NCBI GenBank assembly: GCA_039812085.1
Contig: JBDHZU010000026.1
Location: forward strand, 1 to 19,089
DNA from: JBDHZU01 sp039812085
Lineage (GTDB): Bacteria; Actinomycetota; Actinomycetes; S36-B12; UBA10799
DNA length: 19,089 nt
Direction of reading: 5' to 3'
Of the stretch, positions 8,173 through 15,290 are shown piece after piece. The translations under genes and the position numbers were made by a program. The first letter of the stretch is position 1; each line of letters begins with the position of its first letter. The notes beneath the pieces are model-generated. The model searched no databases. It was given only the letters and a program-made list of their open reading frames with translations, and had not been told where the DNA came from.

Positions 8173-9942
8173 GTGAGCGAGACTCGCAGACTGGGCGATC
8201 GGTACGAGCTCGGTGAGGCACTGGGCCGAGGCGGCATGGCTGAGGTCTTGGAAGGTCGAGACTTGCGTCTTGGCCGACGCGTCGCTGTCAAGATCCTGCG
8301 CCCTGACCTGGCAAAGGACCCAGCGTTCCAGAGCCGCTTCCGTCGCGAGGCGCAATCAGCAGCTTCCTTGAACCACCCCAACATCGTGGCCGTGTATGAC
8401 ACCGGCGAAGACATCCTGGGTGATCAATCAGGTTCTGTCGTCGTTCCCTACATCGTCATGGAATACGTCGATGGCCAGACCCTGCGGCAGTTACTCGCGA
8501 GCGGCCGTCGCCTGTTGCCTGAACGAGCTTTAGAGATTACGGCCGGCGTACTCGCTGCCCTGGACTACTCCCACCGACACGGAATCGTCCACCGCGACAT
8601 CAAGCCCGCCAACGTGATGCTGACTCGTACGGGCGATGTCAAGGTGATGGACTTCGGCATTGCTCGTGCGCTGGCAGACGCATCCGCTACCCAGACCGCA
8701 GGCAGTGCCGTGATGGGAACGGCGCAATACCTGTCCCCAGAGCAGGCTCGCGGCGAGGTGGTGGATGCCCGATCCGACCTCTACTCCACTGGCTGCTTGC
8801 TCTACGAATTGCTGACTGGCCGCCCCCCATTCGTCGGCGACTCCCCGGTTTCGGTGGCCTACCAACACGTCAGCGAACAACCGGCTGCGCCGAGCACAAT
8901 CGACCCCGCTGTTCCGCCGGGCCTAGATGGTCTGGTGATGAAGTCCCTGGCTAAGAGCCCTGATGACCGCTACCAAAGCGCAGCCGACTTCCGTAATGAC
9001 GTGGAACGTTCCATCGCGGGAATGCCGGTTACCTCCGCAGTTGCACCGGTTGCAGGAGCGGCAGCCGCGGGTGCAGCCGATCAGACGGCGATGTACAACC
9101 CGGTACCTGATGCTCCGGTTCGTCGAGTGGAACCACCAGAGGAAGACAAGCGCAGCCCGTGGTTCTGGGTGGGAATCGCCGCTTTGATTCTGGCTGTCGC
9201 GGCCGTCGCCTTGTTCCTTGGCAAGGTGCTATTCGGAGACAGTGCCGCTGAGCAAGTCACGGTTCCTCGGCTCACCGGTCAGACAGTGAGCCAAGCAGAA
9301 ACGGCATTGACGAACGTCGGACTGCAACTGGGTGGCCAGGAGATGCAGACCTCAGACAAGCCCAAGGGCGAGATCCTTACGCAGGACCCTGCGTCCGGTT
9401 CGTTGCTCGCCAAGGGACAAGCCGTCAATGTGACGGTTTCTGCGGGCAAAGCTCAGGTTCAAGTTCCGCCGTTGACCGGTTTGACCAGCGTCGCGGATGC
9501 ACGCTCTACCTTGGCCGATGCTGGGCTTGCTCTCGGTTCAGTCTCTGAACGAGACAGTGACCAGCCAGAGGGCACCGTTCTCTCGCAATCCCCAGGTAGT
9601 GGCACAACCGTCGATGCGGGTTCCAAGGTGAACATCACCGTGTCCAACGGCAAGATTCCAGTTCCTGATGTCGTGGGTTCCTCACAGGCCCAAGCGATGA
9701 GTACCTTGAGCAACGCTGGCTTCACCGTCAACGTGATCACGCAAGACTCGTCTGCCCCACCCGGCACCGTCCTCGCGCAGTCACCTACGTCAGGTTCGAC
9801 AGCCAAGAAGGGCTCCCAGGTGACGATCACCGTGGCGCAGCAGGCAGCGACTCCCACTCCGTCGGATAGCAGTCAGCCTCCTCGGGCGAACAGCGGCTCC
9901 AACGGCGACGTGAACGCCACCCCATCGGCAACCACTTCCTGA
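8173..9942 (+). CDS. pknB: Serine/threonine protein kinase PknB with three PASTA domains
   Basis: A 589-aa membrane kinase. The cytoplasmic kinase domain (about 8-275) has the glycine loop GRGGMAEV, K40, E59, HRD (140-142), DFG (160-162) and an activation loop with the TQT pair (T173, T175) that matches the autophosphorylated threonines of mycobacterial PknB. A juxtamembrane linker leads to a membrane segment (about 330-351) and three extracytoplasmic PASTA repeats, which sense muropeptide or lipid II, then a Ser/Pro-rich tail. I choose GTG 8173 over an ATG at 8131 because aaggaaagga lies directly upstream and the protein then begins MSETRRLGDRYELGEALG, the family norm. It is the only kinase in the operon. 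Confidence 0.95.
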   Translation: MSETRRLGDRYELGEALGRGGMAEVLEGRDLRLGRRVAVKILRPDLAKDPAFQSRFRREAQSAASLNHPNIVAVYDTGEDILGDQSGSVVVPYIVMEYVDGQTLRQLLASGRRLLPERALEITAGVLAALDYSHRHGIVHRDIKPANVMLTRTGDVKVMDFGIARALADASATQTAGSAVMGTAQYLSPEQARGEVVDARSDLYSTGCLLYELLTGRPPFVGDSPVSVAYQHVSEQPAAPSTIDPAVPPGLDGLVMKSLAKSPDDRYQSAADFRNDVERSIAGMPVTSAVAPVAGAAAAGAADQTAMYNPVPDAPVRRVEPPEEDKRSPWFWVGIAALILAVAAVALFLGKVLFGDSAAEQVTVPRLTGQTVSQAETALTNVGLQLGGQEMQTSDKPKGEILTQDPASGSLLAKGQAVNVTVSAGKAQVQVPPLTGLTSVADARSTLADAGLALGSVSERDSDQPEGTVLSQSPGSGTTVDAGSKVNITVSNGKIPVPDVVGSSQAQAMSTLSNAGFTVNVITQDSSAPPGTVLAQSPTSGSTAKKGSQVTITVAQQAATPTPSDSSQPPRANSGSNGDVNATPSATTS

Positions 9943-10059
9943 CCCAGGTCCGCCAGAGCGGTCACTTCCAAACGTGGCATTCTTCTCGCCGGGCATTGGC
10001 ACCGAAAGTGAAAGCAGGGCGGCTATAGCCTCAATGAGGCTGCTGATCTTTTCGATCAT
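9790..10059 (-). CDS. Possible short gene antisense to the pknB 3' end
   Basis: ATG at 10059 on the minus strand follows a very strong ribosome binding site (AAGGAGGAAT, 10061-10070) and a good sigma-70-type promoter. The first 39 codons lie in the intergenic gap and start with a hydrophobic, amphipathic helix, MIEKISSLIEAIAALLSL. The frame then runs 50 codons antisense to the low-complexity tail of pknB and ends at 9790, for 89 aa in all. The tail is Gly/Arg-rich and may merely mirror pknB codons. Either the whole ORF is translated, or the transcript acts as a leader or antisense RNA. No known family is evident. A hairpin AGCCTC-AAT-GAGGCT (10027-10041), followed on the plus strand by a T-rich stretch, could also end pknB transcripts. 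Confidence 0.4.
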   Translation of the reverse strand: MIEKISSLIEAIAALLSLSVPMPGEKNATFGSDRSGGPGSGSGCRWGGVHVAVGAAVRPRRLTAIRRSGSRCLLRHGDRHLGALLGCRT

Positions 10060-10078
10060 TATTCCTCCTTCCCTCATA

Positions 10079-10100
10079 GCTCTAGTATAGAGCACTATAC
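10079..10100. promoter_or_regulatory. Overlapping dyads, likely operator
   Basis: Two perfect inverted repeats overlap: GCTCTA-GTA-TAGAGC (10079-10093) and GTATAG-AGCA-CTATAC (10085-10100). They cover the -10 element and start region of the minus-strand promoter. They lie between two divergent starts, one of which encodes an HTH protein, so autoregulation is a natural guess. Confidence 0.5.
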
Positions 10101-10112
10101 CCACGAAGGCAA
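10084..10112 (-). promoter_or_regulatory. Sigma-70-type promoter for the minus-strand short gene
   Basis: On the minus strand TTGCCT (10112-10107) and TATACT (10089-10084) are separated by exactly 17 bp, matching the -35 and -10 consensus at four and five of six positions. Transcription would start near 10077, leaving a short leader that contains the AGGAGG site. Confidence 0.6.
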
Positions 10113-10118
10113 GGGGGA

Positions 10119-10124
10119 TATACT
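10119..10124 (+). promoter_or_regulatory. -10 element of a leaderless transcript
   Basis: TATACT ends six bases before the ATG of the HTH gene at 10131, so the transcript would begin at or next to the A of the start codon. This spacing is typical of leaderless genes in Actinobacteria. No ribosome binding site is present upstream, which agrees. The -35 region is weak. Confidence 0.55.
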
Positions 10125-10130
10125 AAGAAG

Positions 10131-10334
10131 ATGGATGCTGAGCGAGAAGCCATAGAAGCGACCAACGAACTAAATCGCCTGGCCGTCGAAATGGATGCAC
10201 AGTCAGCCCGCCGCCTCAAGGCCATCGCCGAACTGCGCTCCCAAGGATGGACCTACGAACAGATCGCTCAAGCCCTTGGCGTGACCAAGGCTCGCGCTCA
10301 GCAACTCAGCAACTCAGCACTGAATACGGACTAA
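10131..10334 (+). CDS. Small helix-turn-helix protein
   Basis: A 67-aa protein. An acidic N-terminal helix (MDAEREAIEATNELNRL) leads into a helix-turn-helix of the sigma region 4 / Hin-recombinase style (about residues 28-61), with GWTYEQIAQALGVTKARAQQL as its core. Such mini-proteins occur in actinobacterial mobile or accessory DNA and probably bind DNA as regulators. Translation is probably leaderless (see the -10 element). It diverges from the short minus-strand gene, and the dyads between them are candidate binding sites. A NYN-domain gene follows on the same strand after a structured 233-bp gap. Confidence 0.7.
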   Translation: MDAEREAIEATNELNRLAVEMDAQSARRLKAIAELRSQGWTYEQIAQALGVTKARAQQLSNSALNTD

Positions 10335-10386
10335 GGGCGATAGCGGACGCGGCTTGGAAGATTAGAAGTGACATCTCAGGAGGCTC

Positions 10387-10440
10387 ATGAACTGGCGCGA
10401 GCTTTCGCGCAACGGACGCTCACCGGCCGTTGGCCGGTGA
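10387..10440 (+). CDS. Possible 17-codon leader peptide
   Basis: A consensus ribosome binding site, AGGAGG (10378-10383), lies three bases before ATG 10387. The frame encodes MNWRELSRNGRSPAVGR and then TGA. The ORF covers two hairpins, at 10395-10410 and 10420-10440, and its stop is the last base of the second. Translation would melt both. The spacing is short for an efficient start. It could be a leader peptide that tunes expression of the downstream NYN gene, or chance. Confidence 0.3.
   Translation: MNWRELSRNGRSPAVGR
10395..10440. other. Two tandem perfect hairpins in the NYN leader
   Basis: GCGCGA-GCTT-TCGCGC (10395-10410) and TCACCGGCC-GTT-GGCCGGTGA (10420-10440) are perfect stems of 6 and 9 bp, nine bases apart. 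With the terminator-like stem that follows they make three consecutive hairpins in under 80 bases. They lie between the HTH gene and the NYN gene. Confidence 0.6.
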
Positions 10441-10447
10441 AAGAAAA

Positions 10448-10473
10448 CGACCCCAGCCGAAGCCGGGGTCGTC
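10448..10473 (-). terminator. Terminator-like hairpin, best in the minus direction
   Basis: ACGACCCC (10448-10455) pairs perfectly with GGGGTCGT (10466-10473). The stem continues with two further pairs after one mismatch and closes on a CGAA loop. On the minus strand the stem is followed by TTTTCTTT, a proper intrinsic terminator tail. On the plus strand it is preceded by A-rich sequence but has no T-run after it, so it would end the HTH transcript less efficiently. No minus-strand gene lies immediately upstream of it. Confidence 0.5.
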
Positions 10474-10567
10474 GGGCTAAGGATCAAGTCCAAAGCGGGG
10501 TATGCGTAAGGTATACCCAATTGTCTGGGCCTAAACAACCGGGCTTCACTAAATCGGGTGGTGTGTC

Positions 10568-11260
10568 GTGGGTGACAGACGCGGCCCGGAACGTGTGGGC
10601 GTCTTTATCGATGGCTTCAACCTTTACCACGGCGTGAGGGACGCCACTGGCCATGCCAGCCTGTGGCTTGATATCCACAAGCTCTGCTCTTCGCTTCTGC
10701 GACCGAATCAAGTTATCCAGCAGATTCACTACTTCACGGCACCCGTGCGCAACAACAACGAGAGCATGGCCCGCCAGGTGACATATTGGCAGGCGCTAGA
10801 AGCTCATTGCCCTGACGTCCAAATACACCGTGGGCGCTTCCAAGAGAAGACCGCCGAATGTCTGAGCTGTCACAACGCATGGCGAACATATGAAGAAAAG
10901 GAGTCGGACGTCGCTATTGCCTGCGAACTGCTGATGGCTGCTGTCAAAGGCGATATCGATGTAGCTTTCTTGGTCTCTGCCGATAGTGACTTTGTTCCCG
11001 CGATCAAAGCTGCCAAGCAGGTGAATCCGCGTCTGCGAGTGGTGGCCGCCATGCCGCCCCGCAGAAACTCCAGTGAACTGAAGAAGGCGTGTAACGCGTC
11101 ATTTCAAATCGGCAAGGCCAAGATCCGTCAAGCGCAGCTTCCGGATGTTGTGCAACGCAAAAAGGGTACCGTCAAACGACCGGATTACTGGGCTTCGAAG
11201 ACTGACGAGGCAGCGACGCCGGGGCAGCTTCAGAAGCTGGTGAAACGGTTCGGACGCTAG
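10568..11260 (+). CDS. NYN-domain (PIN-like) putative ribonuclease
   Basis: A 230-aa protein with a NYN/LabA-type domain over roughly residues 8-165. The acidic active-site residues are in place: FIDGFNLYHG (D15), EKESDVAIAC (D114) and SADSDFVP (D139, D141). An ECLSCHNAW segment (C98, C101) just before the second motif could be half of a metal site. The last 65 residues are basic and could bind RNA. NYN proteins are Mg-dependent nucleases of the PIN superfamily. The target here is unknown. GTG 10568 is chosen because the family motif begins 13 residues in. The preceding gggtggtg could serve as ribosome binding site. An inverted repeat GGGTAT...ATACCC (about 10499-10519) lies in the likely promoter. 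Confidence 0.83.
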   Translation: MGDRRGPERVGVFIDGFNLYHGVRDATGHASLWLDIHKLCSSLLRPNQVIQQIHYFTAPVRNNNESMARQVTYWQALEAHCPDVQIHRGRFQEKTAECLSCHNAWRTYEEKESDVAIACELLMAAVKGDIDVAFLVSADSDFVPAIKAAKQVNPRLRVVAAMPPRRNSSELKKACNASFQIGKAKIRQAQLPDVVQRKKGTVKRPDYWASKTDEAATPGQLQKLVKRFGR

Positions 11261-11332
11261 TCTTCCCGCGACCGCATGATCGCACCCAGCCTGAGCAGCG
11301 CCGCACCGAGAGCTTTACTCCGTTGAGAGAGC

Positions 11333-11476
11333 CTATCTGCGCAACCAGTCGGCAGCGAAACGCATCCATTCCGCTGTCTCGTCAAGGACGGCCGCAGCGA
11401 TCAGTAGCAACGGGCGATGACCACCGGCAGGCAACGGGTGCCGATGGGTGTGCGGCTCGAACTGCGCCGCGTTCAT
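11333..11476 (-). CDS. Possible 47-aa protein coupled to the frameshifted gene
   Basis: ATG at 11476 overlaps the stop of the upstream remnant in ATGA. The frame is open for 47 codons to TAG at 11335-11333. The peptide begins MNAAQFEPHTHRHPLPAGG, has a hydrophobic centre (PLLLIAAAVLDETAEW) and ends basic (DWLRR). The coupling and sensible composition favour a real small gene. I recognise no family. The next 72 bases up to the NYN gene hold nothing I can identify. Confidence 0.45.
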   Translation of the reverse strand: MNAAQFEPHTHRHPLPAGGHRPLLLIAAAVLDETAEWMRFAADWLRR

Positions 11477-11917
11477 TGGACACATTCCCAGCAGTGTGGG
11501 TCACCCAGCAGTGATACCGACATTTGACCGGGGGTTATTGCCAGTCCTGGCCCATTGAGTTTGTAGGGCATCGTCAGTCGTAGCGCTACCCCTTCGACAT
11601 ACTCGACATCCACTCGAATCGCATCCGAATCCGGCACACGCACGTCGGCGACGAAGGCACAGGCAGTACTGCCAGCTTCTGATGCGAAACCTGCCGCCGT
11701 GTACAAGGCACTCAACACGTCATCCGACATCGGTTGCTCGCCCAGTCCTGGGTCTGAGGCGAGCAGATCCACGGACCCGTCGGCGGAGAGGGCCGCGCCA
11801 TACGGGAAGAACTCACCGTACTTGGCAAGCTGGTGTTCGGCAATGGAAGAACCGCGTTCAGCAATCCATCCAGGTCCGCCTGTGCTTTGGTTGATGCGCT
11901 ATCGCGCCAAGAGCCAT
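11473..11917 (-). pseudogene. Frameshifted copy of a conserved actinobacterial protein of unknown function
   Basis: The minus strand from GTG 11772 to the TGA at 11473 encodes 99 aa, but the similarity to a conserved actinobacterial family of about 125-140 aa continues upstream with no usable start. In the same frame, codons just above 11772 read IAEHQLAKYGEFFPYGAAL, the family hallmark, up to a TAG near 11900. Around 11844-11847 the family continues in another frame as AQADLDGLLNAVLP. One missing base in CTTCCATTGCC would join the two. A possible ATG (11917) is in yet a third frame. The rest, with SDAIRVDVEYVEG and ALRLTMPYK, is intact. I call it a degraded gene; a sequencing error is the alternative. 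The family is recalled from memory, function unknown. Confidence 0.6.
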
Positions 11918-12040
11918 GTCGTTATCGTGCAGAAGCCGGCGTCCCACGCATATGAGTCGCCGCTGACTCTGCTGAGCGCGCAGCTCGCGGTGCATAGCGA
12001 CGACACATCCCACATTCGCTAACCACCACATGACCAAACA

Positions 12041-12082
12041 AATAAGAGCTGCCGACCGGTTGTCCGGTCGGCAGTTCTTATT
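12041..12082. terminator. Strong bidirectional intrinsic terminator
   Basis: Two 19-base arms (12041-12059 and 12064-12082) pair with a single wobble or mismatch around a TTGT loop. The GC-rich core CTGCCGACCGG is flanked by AATAAGA and TCTTATT, which supply U-rich tails in both directions. It lies 15 bases past the stop of the LASTG surface protein and ends the minus-strand sortase unit. Confidence 0.85.
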
Positions 12083-12097
12083 AGGGCTGACGTTAAA

Positions 12098-12658
12098 TCA
12101 GTGGTTGATGCGCTCTTCGCGACGACGGGTGGCGAAGACCACCATGACACCAGCGGCGAGCAGGGCTGCACCGACACCAGCGATCTTCAGTACGTCACCG
12201 GCACCGGTGGACGCCAGCGAGGAACTGCCATTGCTGTTGGAACCTCCGCCGTTGCTTCCACCACCCGTAACGGTCACGGTCTTGCTGTAGCTGACCGGCT
12301 CGTCGTTGAGGGTTCCGCTCGCGGTGATTCGGTAAGTACCTGGCTCATTGATAGTGACCTCTTCGCTGTAGCCACCCTTACTGTCGGCGGTACCCGAAGT
12401 GGTCTGGGCGCGAACCGCACGCACAGACTGACCAACGCTGGAAGAAAGCTTGGTCACCGTGATCGTGACGGGAGAACCTGGATCGAAGGATCCTGCATCA
12501 ATGGTCAAAGTGAACGGCTGACCGGCAACCGGTGAGCTCGTCGAAGTAGTGATGCCACCGCCTGAAGGCGGGTACACCTGGGCGGATGCAGGCACAGTGC
12601 CTACCGCGAAGAGTGCAGCGACCGCAACGACGGCCATCGCAATAAGGCGTTTCAACAT
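12098..12658 (-). CDS. Secreted, sortase-anchored surface protein with LASTG signal
   Basis: From ATG 12658 the protein is 186 aa. A signal peptide (residues 1-26, basic MLKR start, hydrophobic core, ASA-Q cleavage) is followed by a Thr/Ser-rich beta-sandwich-like domain (about 30-131) reminiscent of bacterial Ig-like folds, then a Gly/Ser/Asn linker. A complete cell-wall sorting signal ends it: LASTG (148-152), a hydrophobic stretch and the charged tail RRREER. LAxTG is the motif used by class E sortases, and such a sortase is encoded upstream in the same gene row. The frame is open to 12811, but this adds 51 non-signal residues overlapping the DUF4012 gene, so I reject that start. The ligand or role at the surface is unknown. 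Confidence 0.85.
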   Translation of the reverse strand: MLKRLIAMAVVAVAALFAVGTVPASAQVYPPSGGGITTSTSSPVAGQPFTLTIDAGSFDPGSPVTITVTKLSSSVGQSVRAVRAQTTSGTADSKGGYSEEVTINEPGTYRITASGTLNDEPVSYSKTVTVTGGGSNGGGSNSNGSSSLASTGAGDVLKIAGVGAALLAAGVMVVFATRRREERINH

Positions 12659-12791
12659 GGAAGAGTCAACCCCTGAAGTCTTATGTGTGTGAGTAACGTG
12701 AAAGACACTAGCTACGGTTTTGCAACATGCGCGAGCCGAATCGGCAACGTTGTCCCGAGTTTTTTGAGAATTTGAGCCAAATCGGCTGTTA

Positions 12792-14573
12792 TCAGCAGGA
12801 TTTGAAGTCAATAACGGTCTTTTGTGGCACGCTCAGCGGCTGTTCGATCACTGTCGGTGTCTGCGTCGAAAGAGGCTCAGACATTGTGACCACCACCGTT
12901 TGTGGCTCATTACGGGGTAATTCAACGGGTAAAAGCAGACCCGGACGGTGCACTTCTACCACCGGACTCACTGACACGGGATTGCCATTCAAGGTGATTT
13001 CCTTGACGGTCGCGCCCATGGGAAGCCCAAGCTCCAACCACACGCGAGTATCTCCCGAGCCTGACTTGGATGGGTCGTCATTTCGCACGGTGACCTCGCC
13101 GCCGAGGATCTTGGGGTTCGGCATGGCGTTGGTAAGTTCCACCTTGACCTGCGAATCTCGTCTATCCGCGCTGCACCCGTTCGAGCTGTAGGTCACCGAC
13201 CGTTCCAGGTATGCGTCGGCCTTGTTGCCTGCTGCGTTGATGACTACGGGATAAATCCGTGGGCCGCGGGCCGAATCCACACTTCCACTGATCGGCCATT
13301 TACTGAGTTCACGTTCGACCGTTCGATCCCGGCTGTAGATGAGTAGGCGACGTTCACTGGCTGCCCGTCCAATCGCATTGGTCAACGGAATCGCTTGAGG
13401 TCCTGCTTGAGCAATGTGTTCCAACGCACCGGTCACAACTGCTTCTTGGAACTTCTTTCGGTCCGCGCTGTCGCCGTTGAATTTGGTGTAGATACCTCGG
13501 GTAACGAATGGAACGACATCCTTGGCGATGAGCTGCGACCCGTCTGGCAATTGAACCGGGCCAGTTGCTCCCACGAAGTACGCCAGTGCTGTCGGATCAA
13601 CTGACATTGCTCCGTCGAGTTGTTGCCCGGTCTGTAGCTTCCATGCCGCAATCCATTGTTGGGCGGCGTACGGGAAGTGGGGGCTGATGTTCATTCCCGA
13701 CCAGAGCTGATTGTTCTTTCCCCAGTTTTCGGTGTACTGCTCACCCAGGTCAACGGTCTGTTTTTTCGGCTCAACCAGCTCAATGTTCGAACCAACGTGG
13801 TCGATCTTCAGGTTTCCATCAGTAATAGTGACGATGGCGAACGTGCCGAGGAATCCGCCGGTTCCTCTGGCCTCAGCCGGACTGGTGAACCCAACGAAGT
13901 AGGACTGCGGTTGATGTTCCCCCAGCAACACTGGTGCCACTTTGCTTGCAGTTGCTGCTGCCGCTGCAATTCGGTCGAGTTGTTCCAGTTGGGTCTGAGT
14001 TTTGATCCGTGCCGTATTAACGACCGGGAACACACCCGTCGTGGGGGCAGACCCGATGGCAGCAGTTGCCCGATCAGCCCCAGCTTGTGCTTGACCTGCG
14101 ACCGGTTCAACGCTGCGCAGCAACGAGACCGTTCCTCCCACAGCCCCCTTAACCGGAATGTTTGTCTGGCTCGCCGCTTGTCCCAACGGAGCAACCGACT
14201 CGTTGACAGCGATCGATACGGCCAGCACTGTCTGCTGAAGTGATTGCACAGTTCGCCCAAGCACAGGCGTACGGGCGGCGACATTCCACACCGGAGACCA
14301 CGTCCAGGCTCGCGCCTTACCTGCCTGCCCCTGCCACGTGGGAATCTGCGCTGCGACCGACTTCAACGAACCCGCTTGCAAACTGGATTGAGCCGACGAC
14401 AACTCGGTGCGCAGGTGCCACAGATTCACGGCCGCGAATCCACCAGTAATCGCCATACCTGCGATCAATGCCGCTATGCCGCAGATCCCTAGCGCAAGAG
14501 CAATGGCAAGCGCGTGCGCTGGACCAGACCTCAACGCGCGCTTCACCAGTTCAGCGTAGGTCGTCGTTTGCAC
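12792..14573 (-). CDS. DUF4012 membrane-anchored protein
   Basis: A 593-aa protein with an N-terminal membrane segment (about 20-50) and a long extracytoplasmic part. The DUF4012 signature AEARGTGGFLGTFAIVT lies near residue 235, followed by YTENWGKNNQ and the typical SVDPTALAYFVGATGPV. The family occurs mostly in Actinobacteria, often near polysaccharide or envelope genes; its function is not established. Start GTG 14573 lies 21 bases after the phosphatase-like gene and lacks a clear ribosome binding site. It precedes the LASTG surface protein by 133 bp, enough for an extra promoter, although I found no clean one. Confidence 0.85.
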   Translation of the reverse strand: MQTTTYAELVKRALRSGPAHALAIALALGICGIAALIAGMAITGGFAAVNLWHLRTELSSAQSSLQAGSLKSVAAQIPTWQGQAGKARAWTWSPVWNVAARTPVLGRTVQSLQQTVLAVSIAVNESVAPLGQAASQTNIPVKGAVGGTVSLLRSVEPVAGQAQAGADRATAAIGSAPTTGVFPVVNTARIKTQTQLEQLDRIAAAAATASKVAPVLLGEHQPQSYFVGFTSPAEARGTGGFLGTFAIVTITDGNLKIDHVGSNIELVEPKKQTVDLGEQYTENWGKNNQLWSGMNISPHFPYAAQQWIAAWKLQTGQQLDGAMSVDPTALAYFVGATGPVQLPDGSQLIAKDVVPFVTRGIYTKFNGDSADRKKFQEAVVTGALEHIAQAGPQAIPLTNAIGRAASERRLLIYSRDRTVERELSKWPISGSVDSARGPRIYPVVINAAGNKADAYLERSVTYSSNGCSADRRDSQVKVELTNAMPNPKILGGEVTVRNDDPSKSGSGDTRVWLELGLPMGATVKEITLNGNPVSVSPVVEVHRPGLLLPVELPRNEPQTVVVTMSEPLSTQTPTVIEQPLSVPQKTVIDFKSC

Positions 14574-14594
14574 CCGCGCCGCAGCTTGTCGCGA

Positions 14595-15290
14595 TCACAC
14601 CGTCAGGATCTGGCTAACCGCCGTGAGGAAGTCATCAGTACACGCAACGATGAGCTGGCTACTGATGGGGTGTACATCGAAACCCATCACATGAGGATCA
14701 GGGATGTCGTCCGGTGACACTGCCAGCGCAGGCGGTAGCGAGTGACGATCGGTCATCGGGGCCAGTCCCCGGGCAGCGTGCATTTCATTGACCAGCCACG
14801 GCAATCGATGGGTCGGATTGTCGGGGAGTGGTTCGGTCATTGTCATCGGCTGGGCGAGATCCACCTCGATCTGCTCACCTGCTGCCTTTCGAGTGGCGAC
14901 CTCAAGAGATCCCCCCTGCACGATCCACGTTGCATAGCGAGCTGCTTGTCGCAAAGTGAAGGTGTAGCTGCGTGCTGAGGTCGTCATCCGCACGATTTCC
15001 GCAACGTGGTCCGTCGCCGCCGTGACAATTAAGTCGTTGGTTCGGATGATCTGTTCAGTGATTGGCGTCGCGGAATGGGTGTGATTGCCATGACCAATCA
15101 TTGCCATCGACAAGTCACATGAGGCAGCGCCGGCAACTGCATGGGTTCCCGCGCTGGACACACTGACGTCAGACACCTGAGCGAGGCCCTGGCGGAAGAG
15201 CTCTTCCATTGCTGGAGAACGGCAAATGTTCATCGTGCAGACCGTCAGAATCCGAAGGCCGCCTACTGACTCTGGTTGAACTCCGGTCAT
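14595..15290 (-). CDS. Low-molecular-weight protein-tyrosine-phosphatase-like protein
   Basis: A 231-aa protein whose N-terminus matches the LMW-PTP fold: ILTVCTMNICRSPAMEE carries the catalytic C18 and R24 of the C(x)5R phosphate loop. A later DDIPDP supplies the general-acid Asp in its usual DP setting. The consensus glycine after the catalytic cysteine (CxGN) is Met here, and the protein is longer than the usual 150-165 aa, so its activity may differ. It could remove phosphate from tyrosine in envelope-polysaccharide control or from arginine or another substrate. ATG 15290 overlaps the pabA stop in ATGA, so it is translated with pabA. Confidence 0.8.
   Translation of the reverse strand: MTGVQPESVGGLRILTVCTMNICRSPAMEELFRQGLAQVSDVSVSSAGTHAVAGAASCDLSMAMIGHGNHTHSATPITEQIIRTNDLIVTAATDHVAEIVRMTTSARSYTFTLRQAARYATWIVQGGSLEVATRKAAGEQIEVDLAQPMTMTEPLPDNPTHRLPWLVNEMHAARGLAPMTDRHSLPPALAVSPDDIPDPHVMGFDVHPISSQLIVACTDDFLTAVSQILTV

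Noticed and set aside
10484..10729. Minus-strand ORF antisense to the NYN gene, ending just before a good minus-direction terminator
   Set aside because: The position relative to the terminator is suggestive, but the opposite strand encodes clear NYN catalytic motifs and this ORF has no start site or family features.
11699..12022. Plus-strand ORF of 107 codons
   Set aside because: It lies opposite the conserved but frameshifted minus-strand gene, has no ribosome binding site, and reads as random sequence.
12101..12535. Plus-strand ORF opposite the LASTG protein
   Set aside because: It is antisense to a gene with a clear signal peptide and sorting signal, and its sequence shows no domain.
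13656..14243. Plus-strand ORF of 195 codons opposite DUF4012
   Set aside because: It is antisense to a recognised family and its Cys/Arg/Ser-rich composition is typical of a shadow frame.
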